Notes: generated by a model from the letters alone, not told the origin. Positions 39,178-49,270 are shown, counted from the stretch's first letter. The stretch: DNA of 64,000 bases from Chloroflexi bacterium CFX4 (GCA_021404685.1 QWHC01000011.1:1-64000); one strand, 5' to 3'. Made by a program: numbers and translations.

Positions 39178-42078
39178 CTATTTCACGCCCACCAGATAAT
39201 CCGCCAAGAACTGCCCTGTATAGCTGCGCTCGACAGTCACGATGTCCTCTGGTGTGCCGATGGCGATCACCTCACCACCGCGATCACCGCCTTCGGGTCC
39301 CATATCAATCAGCCAGTCGGCAACCTTGATGATGTCTAGGTTATGCTCAATCACCACCACCGTATTACCTTGATCGACTAGGGCGTGTAGGACTGTGATC
39401 AGGCGATCTACGTCAGCGGCGTGCAGTCCAACGCTTGGCTCGTCCAGCACATAGAGCGTTTTGCCCGTGCCGCGCTTGGAGAGTTCGCGGCTCAGCTTGA
39501 TGCGCTGCGCCTCACCGCCGCTGAGCGTCGTGGCGGGCTGCCCGATCCGAATGTAGCCCAAACCGACTGCCTCTAAGGTTTGCAGCGGGCGCGCAATGGT
39601 CGGAAAGTTCTCAAAGAAGCTGATGCCTTCGCTCACGGTCATCTCTAGCACTTCGGCGATGTTCTTGCCCTTATAGCGCACCTGAAGCGTCTCGCGGTTA
39701 TAGCGTGCGCCATGGCAGACATCACAAGTCACAAAGACGTTCGGCAAGAACTGCATTTCGATCTGCAACTGTCCCTGCCCTTCGCAGTTCTCGCAGCGCC
39801 CACCCTTCACATTGAAGCTGAAACGTCCCGCTCCATAGCCGCGCACCTTGCTTTCGGGCATTTCGGCGAACAGGTTGCGAATGTGATCGAACATCTTGGT
39901 GTAAGTGGCAGGATTGCTGCGCGGTGTGCGCCCGATAGGCGTCTGATCAATGTTGATGATCTTATCCACCGCTTCCAGCCCTTCGATGCTCTCGTGGGCG
40001 CCGGCACGTTCGCGGGCGCCGTTCAGCACTTGCGCCAGCCGCTTGTAGAGAATCTCGATCAGCAGGGAAGATTTGCCACTGCCACTCACGCCGGTGATCA
40101 CGACCAGCTTGCCAAGCGGAATATCTACCGAAACATCTTTGAGGTTGTTCTCACGGGCGCCGCGAATGCTGATCACCTTGCCGTTGCCGTTCCGTCGCAG
40201 GGTCGGAATGGCGATGCGCTTACGACCACTGAGGTAGGCGCCGGTGATGCTCTCCGTATGCGCCATGATTTGCTCAGGTGTGCCTTCCGCCACAATCTGC
40301 CCGCCGTGCTGCCCTGCGCCCGGCCCTAAGTCCACAATCCAATCGGCAGCGCGCATTGTCTCGTCATCATGCTCCACCACCAGCAGCGTATTGCCCAGAT
40401 CGCGCATACGCTCCAAGGTGCGGATCAGGCGCGCATTGTCTCGTTGATGCAAGCCGATGGATGGCTCATCCAGCACGTATAGCACACCCGTAAGCTGGCT
40501 GCCGATCTGGGTGGCAAGCCGAATGCGCTGTGCTTCACCGCCGCTGAGCGTGCCAGACGCACGCGAGAGATTCAGGTAATCCAAGCCGACGTCAATCAGG
40601 AAGTTGACGCGCTCCCGAATCTCCTTCAGCACCTGATGGGCGATGGTGCGCTCACGCTCACTCAGCACGGAAGGCTGTTCGGCGCTGCCGCCAAGCGCGT
40701 TCGCCCATTCGCGCAGTTGCAGCATGGAGAGCTTGCCGGCGTCGTAAATATTCAAATCATGAATAGTGACGGCGAGCGCTTCCGGGCGCAGGCGTCTGCC
40801 TTCGCAGGCAGGGCAAGGGCGCTCAGACATGAGGCGTTGGTAGCGTTCGCGCATAAAGTCAGAGTCAGTTTGTTCATAGCGGCGCTGCACGGCATGGCTA
40901 ACGCCTTCCCAGCGCATTGTCCACTGGCGCGGCGTGCCATCGCTGCCGTTGAAATGGATGGTATAGCGCCGTTCGCCTGTGCCATAAAGGATGATCTCGC
41001 GCTGCTTTTCGGTCAGGTTGCGCCAAGCTTTGTTGGTTGGCACTTTGTTCTCGCGGGCGATGCTGAGCAAGACCTGCATACTGGCAGAGTCGCTATCGGT
41101 CGTCCATGCCAGTTCGCTGATAGCACCATCTTCCAGCGAAAGATCAGGGTTCGGCACGATCAGGGTCGGATCGATCTCGAGGCGCACGCCAAGCCCTTGG
41201 CACTGCGGGCAGGCGCCGTGCGGCGAATTGAATGAGAAAGTGCGCGGCTCGATCTCTGGAAAGGAGCCATGCCCGAACACGCACGCCAGCTTCTCGCTGA
41301 ACAGCACATCACGTGGCACGCTCGGATCGCTCACATCGTTGATGATCACAATGCCTTCGCCCATATCAAGGGCGGTCTCCACCGAGTCGGTCAGGCGTGA
41401 GCGCGCCGATTGTGCTTCTTCGCCGTTCGGATCATCAAAGTGGCGGATGACCAAGCGATCCACCACGACTTCAATCGTGTGCATCTCATAGCGCGCCAGC
41501 TTGATGTCCTCATCCACATCGCGCACTTCGCCATCCACACGCACACGGACGAAGCCCGCCTTTCGCACGTCCTCAAAAACCTTCTCATGGTGCCCTTTGC
41601 GGTCTTTGATGAGCGGTGCCAACACCTGAATGCGCGTGCCATCAGGCATTCCTTCGATCTGTTCCACAATCTGCTGCGCGCTCTGTGCTTTCACCTCTGC
41701 GCCACAGGTTGGGCAGTGTGGCACACCAATGCGTGCGTAGAGCAGGCGCAGATAGTCGTAAATCTCGGTGACGGTACCAACAGTGGAGCGTGGGTTAGCG
41801 CTCACGCCGCGCTGATCAATCGAGATGGCTGGCGAAAGCCCTTCGATCTGGTCTACATCAGGCTTTTCCATCTGCCCAACGAACTGCCGCGCATAGGCAG
41901 ACAGCGATTCGACGTAGCGGCGCTGCCCTTCGGCAAAAATGGTATCAAAAGCGAGTGAGGATTTGCCGCTGCCCGATAAGCCCGTGATCACGATGAGCTT
42001 GTTGCGTGGTAGTTCAACATTCACGTTTTTAAGGTTGTGTTCGCGTGCGCCGCGCACAATGATTTTTTCTTGCACCAT
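39178..42078 (-). CDS. uvrA: Excinuclease ABC subunit A
   Basis: Damage-recognition ATPase of nucleotide excision repair, 966 residues, full length. Two ABC modules are present with Walker [10 protein letters not shown] and GVSGSGKSS and two signatures of the LSGGEAQRI type. The zinc-binding cysteine pairs CPTC, CPQC, CPAC and CENC/CDVC are all visible. It begins with the standard [14 protein letters not shown]. The ATG at 42078 has only a distant GAGG. It has its own promoter overlapped by an SOS-like box. Confidence 0.97.
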   Translation of the reverse strand: MVQEKIIVRGAREHNLKNVNVELPRNKLIVITGLSGSGKSSLAFDTIFAEGQRRYVESLSAYARQFVGQMEKPDVDQIEGLSPAISIDQRGVSANPRSTVGTVTEIYDYLRLLYARIGVPHCPTCGAEVKAQSAQQIVEQIEGMPDGTRIQVLAPLIKDRKGHHEKVFEDVRKAGFVRVRVDGEVRDVDEDIKLARYEMHTIEVVVDRLVIRHFDDPNGEEAQSARSRLTDSVETALDMGEGIVIINDVSDPSVPRDVLFSEKLACVFGHGSFPEIEPRTFSFNSPHGACPQCQGLGVRLEIDPTLIVPNPDLSLEDGAISELAWTTDSDSASMQVLLSIARENKVPTNKAWRNLTEKQREIILYGTGERRYTIHFNGSDGTPRQWTMRWEGVSHAVQRRYEQTDSDFMRERYQRLMSERPCPACEGRRLRPEALAVTIHDLNIYDAGKLSMLQLREWANALGGSAEQPSVLSERERTIAHQVLKEIRERVNFLIDVGLDYLNLSRASGTLSGGEAQRIRLATQIGSQLTGVLYVLDEPSIGLHQRDNARLIRTLERMRDLGNTLLVVEHDDETMRAADWIVDLGPGAGQHGGQIVAEGTPEQIMAHTESITGAYLSGRKRIAIPTLRRNGNGKVISIRGARENNLKDVSVDIPLGKLVVITGVSGSGKSSLLIEILYKRLAQVLNGARERAGAHESIEGLEAVDKIINIDQTPIGRTPRSNPATYTKMFDHIRNLFAEMPESKVRGYGAGRFSFNVKGGRCENCEGQGQLQIEMQFLPNVFVTCDVCHGARYNRETLQVRYKGKNIAEVLEMTVSEGISFFENFPTIARPLQTLEAVGLGYIRIGQPATTLSGGEAQRIKLSRELSKRGTGKTLYVLDEPSVGLHAADVDRLITVLHALVDQGNTVVVIEHNLDIIKVADWLIDMGPEGGDRGGEVIAIGTPEDIVTVERSYTGQFLADYLVGVK

Positions 42079-42456
42079 AGCTGATCGAAAAACCTCTGCC
42101 TAGAATGTGGTACAGACATTATGAGCGCATGGCGGCTGAGTGGATGAGCCAGTGCCGCGTGTGACATGACAGCCCTAATTGTACACCTGTTCGATTGCGG
42201 CGGCAAGGTTAGGTCTGGCAGGGCTGTGGTAAAAATGAAGGGCATGTGCCGCTAAAACGGGGTGAATCACGCTTTTAGGGCAGCTTTTACCTCACCCTAA
42301 AGCCTGCATTGGGTAGCACAGCCTAAGCGTGTTCGTCACTTCTCACAAATGACAGCGCTTTGAACAGCGCATAAAAAGTTTGGAATAGCATACCGCGCTA
42401 ACTGATTATAAACTTTGTAAGATGTAAATCAGCATAAGCATAGTGGAGGATACGCG
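42079..42456. other. 378-bp divergent intergenic region between uvrA and the WXG100 gene
   Basis: It holds the uvrA promoter and SOS-like box (42178-42206). On the other side, next to the WXG100 gene, is an AT-rich block (about 42370-42440) with a possible promoter: TTGGAA at 42380-42385 and GATTAT at 42404-42409, 18 nt apart. Nothing recognisable was found in 42210-42360. Confidence 0.6.
42178..42206 (-). promoter_or_regulatory. uvrA promoter overlapped by LexA-like SOS box
   Basis: On the minus strand TTGCCG (42206-42201) and TACAAT (42183-42178) are separated by exactly 17 nt. CGAACAGGTGTACA (42193-42180) covers the spacer end and the -10. It resembles the Gram-positive LexA box (CGAAC-N4-GTTCG) with one change (GTAC for GTTC), and the GTAC half is that of the cyanobacterial box. 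Confidence 0.55.
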
Positions 42457-44061
42457 ATGGCAAATCTAATTCGGCTGGTGCCAGATGATCTCAAAGCAGC
42501 GATGCAGGTATTTACTCAGCGTGCGGAGCAACTCAATGGGTTGCATCGGCAGATGGAATCGCACCTTGATCGGCTGCGTAGTGGCGGCTGGACGGGCAAA
42601 GGTGCCGAGAGCTTCTTTAATGAGATGCAAAACTTGGTCTCGCCTGCCCTGCTGCGGCTGATCAAAGCGCTACATGATAGCACACAATCCACTCAAAACT
42701 TGATCAGCGTGCTTCAGCAAGCCGAAGAAGAGGCAGCGATGCTCTTCTTTGGCGAGGGTACATTTGAGGAAGCAGGCAACGGTGTGGGTGTCGTTAAGAA
42801 TGGCGGCGAAATGCCTGTTCGCTATAAACCTGTCGGCGCGGGCGGCGGTGGTGGTAACCGTGAAGAACTGGACACGCTGACGGGCGATCAGGCAAGCGCA
42901 CTCACGCGGGAACTCAATGATCGCGTTGGACGGTTTAGCGCACACATGGATGGGATAGCCATTATTGCAGCACGCCTTGCCGCAGCTGGTTATAGCTTGG
43001 AAGAAATAGCTAAATCAATTTTCTCGCTTGAGAGTGCAGCAAATTTTCTTACCTCGCTAGGGCTTTCTGGTGTGGTAGAACATATTGGTCAGGCAATTCA
43101 GGGATGGTTCGCAGCAGATTTTATTGGAGATATTGCAGGTAACACATTTGAAGCACCTGATTTAGGTGATGGTGCTAATCTTGCTGTCTCACTTGGGTTT
43201 ATGAATGCTCAAGGTGTGCCACAAATTGCACTTGCGTGGCTTGCTGCACATCTAACTGGAGAAGCGGTTGGCGCATTAACGGGCAGACCAGATAATATTG
43301 CCGCACGTGCATCTGAACGTGGCGAAGAGTTTGGTTATATGTTTGCGGTAGCAGTCACTGGTGCGGATTCTATCCTAACACATATTAACTTCACTCAAAT
43401 TTCTGCTGCGGTTGATGGCGCTTTAGCTGGCAATCCCAATGCTTCTATCAGTGGTGAGCTTTACACCAATGAGCGCGGCGAGACCTATGCACGCATCACT
43501 GCTGATGGGCAAGAAATCTACAATGATCGTGTAACAGCCGAAGCGGCACGTGTGATTGACGAGACCTTTGATCGGCTCGGTCCGAATTACACTTCCGAAA
43601 GTTCGTTTAGACAAGGTGCCAACGAACTAATGACGGCACGCTGGTCATCTGTTGTTTATGGCAATCAGGAATGGTCGCAAGGCGCTATTACAGACACCCT
43701 CACACGGGCGATGAACGATCCTGCCATGCAAGATATTGTAGCGCGTCTCAATCAGGGTGAAGCAATCACGCCCGCTGAAGTCACAGCAGTTATGAACGGT
43801 TATGCTGTGGGCTTTAGCTCCCAAGCCTCGCTTGAACAGGCTGTTCACAGCTATATGGCACAGCATTATCCAAATGGCATCAACGTGCCGCAAACAATAG
43901 ATCAGATCATGGCGAGTCCTATGATGGGCGTCTTTCAGGATCGAATCAGTCAGGGTGGCTCAGTCCCGCCCGGTGAGTTATTAGCTTTGCTAGTGAACCA
44001 TCCAGTAGTCATACCTAATTTTGATAACAGTCCACCTACTCAAACAGAGACTGCGCCCTGA
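42457..44061 (+). CDS. Large WXG100-headed protein of unknown C-terminal function
   Basis: A 534-residue protein. Residues 1-95 form a WXG100-type helical hairpin with the Trp45-Thr46-Gly47 turn in GGWTGKGAESFF. A Gly-rich linker (about 128-134) follows, then about 390 residues with no recognisable domain. WXG100 proteins are usually type VII secretion substrates of about 100 residues, so this one could be a secreted effector or toxin with a WXG head. No EccC ATPase or immunity gene is seen here, except perhaps the very small ORF that follows. Codon use in the second half is clearly richer in A and T than neighbouring genes. GGAGG precedes the ATG by 8 nt. Confidence 0.75.
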   Translation: MANLIRLVPDDLKAAMQVFTQRAEQLNGLHRQMESHLDRLRSGGWTGKGAESFFNEMQNLVSPALLRLIKALHDSTQSTQNLISVLQQAEEEAAMLFFGEGTFEEAGNGVGVVKNGGEMPVRYKPVGAGGGGGNREELDTLTGDQASALTRELNDRVGRFSAHMDGIAIIAARLAAAGYSLEEIAKSIFSLESAANFLTSLGLSGVVEHIGQAIQGWFAADFIGDIAGNTFEAPDLGDGANLAVSLGFMNAQGVPQIALAWLAAHLTGEAVGALTGRPDNIAARASERGEEFGYMFAVAVTGADSILTHINFTQISAAVDGALAGNPNASISGELYTNERGETYARITADGQEIYNDRVTAEAARVIDETFDRLGPNYTSESSFRQGANELMTARWSSVVYGNQEWSQGAITDTLTRAMNDPAMQDIVARLNQGEAITPAEVTAVMNGYAVGFSSQASLEQAVHSYMAQHYPNGINVPQTIDQIMASPMMGVFQDRISQGGSVPPGELLALLVNHPVVIPNFDNSPPTQTETAP

Positions 44062-44079
44062 GCGAACTGAGAGGACTCG

Positions 44080-44271
44080 ATGCCCGAAAAATTTGCGGCA
44101 AAACTTACACCACAGGGCGCGCTGACGGGTGTCTTCGTCAGCAGTGTGCTGCTATTCATGCGAGCCGATCAGGTTTTGCCGCCAACGCCCAACCCGCCTG
44201 ATCTTTCGGCGCTGCTTTGCAGGGCTGCCAAGCGTCACGCCGCGCCGATTACCGTCTCTAAGACGCCATAG
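44080..44271 (+). CDS. Possible small ORF downstream of the WXG100 gene
   Basis: A 63-codon frame with GAGAGG 5 nt before the ATG, 18 nt after the WXG100 stop. It contains one hydrophobic stretch (GVFVSSVLLFM). Its last 37 nt overlap the 3' end of the lysR gene on the other strand. No family is recognised and it may be spurious; its place is what one would expect of an immunity or accessory gene. Confidence 0.25.
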   Translation: MPEKFAAKLTPQGALTGVFVSSVLLFMRADQVLPPTPNPPDLSALLCRAAKRHAAPITVSKTP

Positions 44272-45158
44272 TCAGCGCGCAGTTCTTCCAGAAAGGCGCG
44301 GGCAATGGGCGTAAAGTGCGCCGATTGATCCCAGATCAATTTCAGGGTGCGCCGCAGCGGATTGCCTTCAATGGGCAAGGCGCGCAGCGTACCCTGTGCG
44401 ATCTCGTTCTGCACCACGTAGCGCGGCAGCACGGCAAGACACATGCCCGCTGCCACGGCGCGCTTGGTCGACTCGATGTTATCAAATTCAGCGCTGATGG
44501 TTGGCTCGATGCCGTGTTCGCGCAGCGTTTTTTCCAGCCAAATGCGCGATTGGCTGTTCGGCGGACGGACGATCAACGGCTGGTGGTGAAGCGCCGCCAG
44601 CGAGACTTCCGCCGTGTTCCACCACGCATGTTTGGCGCCGATGACGACCATCTGCGGCACTTCTTGCAGCAAGCACACGCCCAGCCGCGGATGCTGATGA
44701 TTCTCTAGCTCGCCCTCGATAAAGCCCAGATCAATCCGCTGCGCCAACACATCCGCCACGATCTGCGCCGTGATGCCTGTTTGCAACGCCACCGAAAGCT
44801 GTGTATAGCGCCCGCGAAAACGCCCAACCCATTCCGGCGCAAGGTAGATGCCAATGCCCGGCGTCGCGCCAAGCGTCAGCCGTCCTTCAGGCAGCGCCTC
44901 AAGGTTGGTCAGCGCGTTCTCCGCCTCGGAGACCACATCAAAAATGCGCTTGGCATAACGCTCCAGCAGTTCGCCGTGCGCGGTGAGCGTGACGCCACGC
45001 CAGCCACGCTGAAAGAGCTGCCTGCCTAGCGATGTTTCAAGGTCTTTGATGTGCTGGCTGATTGCAGATTGCGTGATGTAGAGCCGTTCGGCAGCGGCGC
45101 GGAAACTACCCTCTTGCACCACCGCCATAAAAATGCGGAGTTTATAGAGATCAAGCAT
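44235..45158 (-). CDS. LysR-family transcriptional regulator
   Basis: A 307-residue LysR-type regulator. The N-terminal winged helix is MLDLYKLRIFMAVVQEGSFRAAAERLYITQSAISQHIKDLE, followed by the linker helix and an effector-binding domain with GRLTLGATPGIGIYLAPEWV. The start at 45158 has AAAGG 8 nt upstream; the longer frame to 45194 is not needed. It is divergent from the LLM oxidoreductase gene, the usual arrangement for LysR regulators and their targets. The inducer is unknown. Confidence 0.9.
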   Translation of the reverse strand: MLDLYKLRIFMAVVQEGSFRAAAERLYITQSAISQHIKDLETSLGRQLFQRGWRGVTLTAHGELLERYAKRIFDVVSEAENALTNLEALPEGRLTLGATPGIGIYLAPEWVGRFRGRYTQLSVALQTGITAQIVADVLAQRIDLGFIEGELENHQHPRLGVCLLQEVPQMVVIGAKHAWWNTAEVSLAALHHQPLIVRPPNSQSRIWLEKTLREHGIEPTISAEFDNIESTKRAVAAGMCLAVLPRYVVQNEIAQGTLRALPIEGNPLRRTLKLIWDQSAHFTPIARAFLEELRADYGVLETVIGAA

Positions 45159-45210
45159 TGTGTATGCCTTTAAGGCAAAGCGACAGGACGGCACATAGGC
45201 TGTTCTGCCC

Positions 45211-45266
45211 TTGCCAACACCTGTTAAGATTGCTTAAATTATGCGCCTGAAATGGTGTTCTGGCAA
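45211..45266. promoter_or_regulatory. Inverted repeats in the lysR/LLM intergenic region
   Basis: TTGCCAACACC (45211-45221) faces GGTGTTCTGGCAA (45254-45266), near-complementary arms with a 2-nt difference. Inside lies TTAAG-N4-CTTAA (45224-45237). Dyads in a divergent LysR intergenic region are candidate LysR binding sites. Confidence 0.3.
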
Positions 45267-45352
45267 TAGCTTGCCCTGCGGCGCCCATCAGGCGGCGTGC
45301 TGTCATTTATTCCGACGGGAACTTCGGTAGGCATGTTGCCCCATCAGCGCAG

Positions 45353-45382
45353 AATGCGGTAAAGTCGCATACCAATGCGGTA
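45353..45382 (+). repeat. 21-nt-spaced direct repeat before the LLM oxidoreductase gene
   Basis: AATGCGGTA occurs at 45353-45361 and again at 45374-45382, exactly two helical turns apart, ending 34 nt before the ATG. The spacing suits binding of a dimeric regulator on one face of DNA. Confidence 0.35.
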
Positions 45383-45415
45383 CCCGCAGTTAGGCTTAAA
45401 AATGAGGTTTATCGT

Positions 45416-46444
45416 ATGCGACTTGGTCTAATGCTCGGTTACAGCGGCGCACGCCTTGAACTGCCCTTTGACCTGATCCAGGAGGCAGATCGGCTTGGCT
45501 ACTACGCAATCTGGACTTCGGAATCTTACGGCTCGGACGCCGTGACGCCCTTAGCATGGATCGGCGCACTGACGCAGCGCGTGCATCTCGGCACGGCAGT
45601 CATGCAAATGCCCGCCCGCACGCCCGCCAACACCGCTATGACTGCCATCACACTCGATCAGCTGAGCGGCGGACGCTTCTTGCTTGGGCTTGGCTTGTCA
45701 GGTCCGCAAGTGGTGGAAGGCTGGCATGGGCAGCCCTACGGCAAGCCGCTGCCCAAAACACGCGAATACATCGGCATTTTGCGCGCCATTTTCCAGCGCG
45801 AGGCACCGCTGGTGCATCAGGGTGAGGCGTACCGCATTCCCTACGACGGCGCGGATGCCACAGGCTTGGGCAAGCCGCTTAAGAGCATTATCCACGGGCG
45901 CGCTGATCTGCCGATCTACCTTGCCGCTATCGGACCCAAAAATGTGCAGCTTGCCGCCGAAATTGCCGATGGCTGGCTGCCGATCTTCTTCTCGCCCTAC
46001 CGCTACCACGAATACCGTGAGGCAGTCGAGACGGGCTTTGCCGCAGCAGGGAACGGCAAAAGCTACGCACAGTTCGATATTGCGCCGAGCGTGCCTGTCA
46101 TCATTGGTGATGACCTTGAGGCGTGCTTCCTGAGCGTGAAGCCGTTCCTTGCGCTCTACATCGGCGGTATGGGCGCCCGCGGCAAGAATTTCTACTACGA
46201 TCTCGCTTGCCGCTATGGCTATGCCGAGGCCGCTGCGCTCGTCCAGACGCTTTACCTTGAGGGCAAAAAGATGGAAGCTGCCATGAGCGTGCCAGATGCT
46301 TTGGTGGATGAGGTGGCGCTGTGCGGCACGCCAGAGCGCATTGCGGCGCGCCTTGCCGCATGGCGCGATGTGCCGATCACGACCTTTAACCTACAAACCA
46401 ATGACATCCGCGCCGTGCGCCTGCTGGCAGAGCTGGTGCTATAG
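45416..46444 (+). CDS. LLM-class F420/flavin-dependent oxidoreductase
   Basis: A 342-residue TIM-barrel oxidoreductase of the luciferase-like monooxygenase class. It starts with [39 protein letters not shown]. The stretch [26 protein letters not shown] and [12 protein letters not shown] resemble the Actinobacterial F420-dependent subgroup (Rv3520c-like). Cofactor F420 is therefore more likely than FMN, by family resemblance only. GAGG lies 8 nt before the ATG. It is divergent from lysR, which may control it. The stop directly abuts the stop of the opposite glycosyltransferase gene. Confidence 0.9.
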   Translation: MRLGLMLGYSGARLELPFDLIQEADRLGYYAIWTSESYGSDAVTPLAWIGALTQRVHLGTAVMQMPARTPANTAMTAITLDQLSGGRFLLGLGLSGPQVVEGWHGQPYGKPLPKTREYIGILRAIFQREAPLVHQGEAYRIPYDGADATGLGKPLKSIIHGRADLPIYLAAIGPKNVQLAAEIADGWLPIFFSPYRYHEYREAVETGFAAAGNGKSYAQFDIAPSVPVIIGDDLEACFLSVKPFLALYIGGMGARGKNFYYDLACRYGYAEAAALVQTLYLEGKKMEAAMSVPDALVDEVALCGTPERIAARLAAWRDVPITTFNLQTNDIRAVRLLAELVL

Positions 46445-47644
46445 CTAGACTGACCAATCCAGCGCCGCCGACCACCATTGGCGGCGCGTTCGCCATAAAG
46501 CGATCAGCGCGATGAACGGCAGCAAAAAGAGCGTTGGATGCTCAAATTTGCCCTCGCCAATGGTCAGCACGAAATACAGCCAGGGTATGAAAAACAGCGC
46601 GGATAGGACACCGATCATCAGCGCGTGCCGCCGCTGCCGCGCCCATTCGCGCAGATAGAAGATCAACGGGACGAGGAAGACCACAAAATGCGGTGTTGCC
46701 GTCCGCAAGCCGATCAGGTGCGTGAAGGTGAGCGTCAACATCAGTGCCCACGCGAAATAGCCCACCGTCCCCTGCCGCACGGCAAGCCACCACGCCCACA
46801 GCACCGCCAGCCCGCCCAGCACATTCAGCCCGATCTCAGCCCAGCGCGGCAGCCCTAGCCAATAGTCTGTGATGACCCACACAGGCGTGGAGACCTCAAT
46901 ATAGCTTGGATAGAGCGTTAGCTGATAGAGGAAGCCTTCCACCCAGTTTGGTTGCAGCAAGAACGACGTGCCAACCAGCACTGCCAAACTCGCGCTGAAA
47001 ACGCCCACCATCCGCCAGCGCCGCCGATGCACTGCCCACAGCAGCAAGAACGGCACTAAGAACACGCCCATCTGCGGCTTGAAGGTGGAGAATGCTAACG
47101 CCACGCCTGCCCAGCCATCCCGCCGACGGACGAATGCCCAGATCGCCGCGATTTGCAGGAGGTAGACCACATGGCTGACCTGCCCTAGCACCAAGCCGCG
47201 CGCCGCTGGATAGGCAAACAGGCTGAACAGCACCAAGCCAATCACAGTCAGCGGACGCGCCCGCCACTTGAACAAATCCAGCAGCAGCAGCAGCGCACCG
47301 ATCAGGCACACCTCTAGAAAGACCAGCCATGCCGCCGTTGCCCAGGCGTACTCGACATGGATGAACGGATAGACGAAGTAAATGGCATAGAAGGGATAGG
47401 CGAAATGATTCGGCTGTTCGTTGGGCAAGGCGGCGCGCCCAAAGATGCGCGTCTGGATGGCAAGGCTGGTCTCGGCGCTGTAGGGATCAAGCCCTTCGTA
47501 GAAATATAGGCGCGAGGCTTCCCAGACCGTCAGATAGTCATTGAAGCCGGGATACGGGCGCGTGAAGAGTTGGTAGGAGGCGATCACGTTGACGATCAGC
47601 ACGGCACTGATCAAGAGCGCGGCACTCAGGCGCGAGGAGCGCAT
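46445..47644 (-). CDS. GT87/DUF2029-like membrane glycosyltransferase
   Basis: A polytopic GT-C fold protein of 399 residues with about ten membrane helices. The first extracytoplasmic loop carries FNDYLTVWEASRLYFYEGLDPY, in which acidic residues follow the first helix as in GT87 polyprenyl-phosphate-dependent mannosyltransferases. It probably transfers sugars outside the membrane to a glycolipid or glycan. Its ATG overlaps the preceding stop (TAATG), and it ends the five-gene minus-strand operon starting at 50749. Substrate not deducible. Confidence 0.82.
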   Translation of the reverse strand: MRSSRLSAALLISAVLIVNVIASYQLFTRPYPGFNDYLTVWEASRLYFYEGLDPYSAETSLAIQTRIFGRAALPNEQPNHFAYPFYAIYFVYPFIHVEYAWATAAWLVFLEVCLIGALLLLLDLFKWRARPLTVIGLVLFSLFAYPAARGLVLGQVSHVVYLLQIAAIWAFVRRRDGWAGVALAFSTFKPQMGVFLVPFLLLWAVHRRRWRMVGVFSASLAVLVGTSFLLQPNWVEGFLYQLTLYPSYIEVSTPVWVITDYWLGLPRWAEIGLNVLGGLAVLWAWWLAVRQGTVGYFAWALMLTLTFTHLIGLRTATPHFVVFLVPLIFYLREWARQRRHALMIGVLSALFFIPWLYFVLTIGEGKFEHPTLFLLPFIALIALWRTRRQWWSAALDWSV

Positions 47645-48369
47645 TATTCACTTCCATCCGAGAGCCAACGCCGCAGCTGCGGGCGCAAGCGCACGTAAAA
47701 CAGCCGATAGGCGCCAAACAACGCGAAGGCGAACAACGTGAACAGCGCGCCGTTACAGAAAGCACTTTGCAGCGCCTGAATGACCAAGGCTGCCTGCGTT
47801 ACGGCGCGCTGCCCTTCGGTTGGTGCGGAAGGTGGCGGCGCAAGGCTGGCGACGGTTGGGCGCGGTGGCAGGGTTGGCGGCTGCTGGATAAGCGCGGTGG
47901 GAGAAGGGCCGGGCGTGGGAAACGCGGTGGCGATGGGCGTGGCGGCGGAAGGCAACGTTGGCAGCGCCGTGGCGGTGCGGTTAGTCACGGTCAGCCCTTG
48001 CACTACCGTTTGCAGCACTGCGCCGCTCCGCAGAAAGACGCGCAGCCGCAATTGGTAAGCGCCATCGGAGAGCGCGGTTGTGTCCCACAGGGCAAGCGTG
48101 CCGTTTGTGACCTGCTGCGCGATCTCTACAATGGAGAACCACTGCGGATCAGCGCTGCCCTGCACAGCATATTCCAAGCGGTAGCGCTGAAAGTTTGGGC
48201 TGGCAGCCGTACCTTGCACCGTCACCACGCCGATCAGGCTTTGGGCAGGCGCAGGCGCAGTGATAATCGCCAAGCCTTCTTCTTGAGCGGCAGCGGGCGC
48301 GGCAGAAAGCAGGCACACCAACAGGCAGAACGTGATCAGAGAGCGCATCTTGGGAATGCTTAGCGCCAT
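47644..48369 (-). CDS. Secreted, C-terminally anchored beta-sandwich protein
   Basis: A 241-residue protein with a signal peptide (ending about APAAAQ), an Ig/FN3-like beta domain (about 32-135, with VVTVQGTAAS and WDTTALSDGAYQLRLRVF), a long Pro/Thr/Ala linker, a membrane helix and a basic cytoplasmic tail. It appears to be a cell-surface protein held by its C-terminal helix. No enzymatic motif. AGAGGA precedes the ATG at 48369; the start overlaps the Nif3-like gene by 10 nt. Function unknown, probably envelope related. Confidence 0.72.
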   Translation of the reverse strand: MALSIPKMRSLITFCLLVCLLSAAPAAAQEEGLAIITAPAPAQSLIGVVTVQGTAASPNFQRYRLEYAVQGSADPQWFSIVEIAQQVTNGTLALWDTTALSDGAYQLRLRVFLRSGAVLQTVVQGLTVTNRTATALPTLPSAATPIATAFPTPGPSPTALIQQPPTLPPRPTVASLAPPPSAPTEGQRAVTQAALVIQALQSAFCNGALFTLFAFALFGAYRLFYVRLRPQLRRWLSDGSE

Positions 48370-49268
48370 GGATCCTCTTGCGGCACAAAGATTGGATCAA
48401 TAGACGGAATGTTCTCGTGCAGCCACGCCATCAGCGGATCGCGCAGCACAATTGCCTCGCTGGCGTAGTGCGAACTGCCAATGATGTTAAGGTCTGCCGC
48501 CTTCAGCAGTTCACGTAAGGACTCTCGCAGCGTGACCTGCCACTCACTCTGACCGAGATACCACCATTCGCCCGTAACGAACGTATCACAGCCGAGCGCC
48601 ATCGCCTCCTGCAAATAATCGGGCGAGCCGCCGCTGCCGGCGATCACTGCCACCTTGCTCACGGGGCGTCCGTTGTGGCGCACGGCGTGGTAGCGCAAGG
48701 TTGGCAGGCTGTTCACCTCTGCCACGCGCTTCGCAAATTCGTGAAAGCCAACGCCGTTGGTGCTGCCATAGATGCCCACCATGCCGCCGTAATAGTTGCC
48801 AAAGCGCGCCTGCCCTTTCAGCTTGAGCGCGTTGGCAAAGGCGCCTGACGTTGAGATTTCGGCGTGGCAATCCAGCGGCGCGTGGCAGGCATACAGGCTG
48901 ATATGGTGTTCGCGCAGCTCTTGCAGGTGCGGCTCGGCGATGTACCCTAAAGTGCCGTTGCTCTCTTGATAATCGAATGGGTGATGGCTGAAGATGAGCG
49001 CACCGGGCGCGCCACGCTCAACCTCTTTGGCAATGATCGTATCTAAGACTTGGGTGGACGGAAAGACGATCAGGTAAACGCGCTCGACCTGTGCTGTGTT
49101 ATTCAGCATGAGTCCGTTGAAGGTGCCTTCTAAAAAATCAGGTGCATAGAAGTTCTGCGCCATAGACTCGTAGCCAGCGGGCAGGCGGCTGCGACGGATG
49201 CTCTCATCAAAGGCTGCCACATTGAAGAATTTATCAAACTTGGCAACCAAATCCGTTTGTGAAATCAC
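48360..49268 (-). CDS. Nif3-like dinuclear metal-centre protein
   Basis: A 302-residue member of the Nif3/YbgI (DUF34) family. Metal ligands are likely in FSHHPFDY, ACHAPLDCH and the C-terminal GSSHYASE, where the family places its two-metal site. Homologues have been linked to GTP cyclohydrolase-type and metal-insertion roles without a settled function. It starts with GTG at 49268 and has GAGGA 6 nt upstream. It belongs to the envelope operon by position. Confidence 0.85.
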   Translation of the reverse strand: MISQTDLVAKFDKFFNVAAFDESIRRSRLPAGYESMAQNFYAPDFLEGTFNGLMLNNTAQVERVYLIVFPSTQVLDTIIAKEVERGAPGALIFSHHPFDYQESNGTLGYIAEPHLQELREHHISLYACHAPLDCHAEISTSGAFANALKLKGQARFGNYYGGMVGIYGSTNGVGFHEFAKRVAEVNSLPTLRYHAVRHNGRPVSKVAVIAGSGGSPDYLQEAMALGCDTFVTGEWWYLGQSEWQVTLRESLRELLKAADLNIIGSSHYASEAIVLRDPLMAWLHENIPSIDPIFVPQEDPWR

Positions 49269-49270
49269 CG

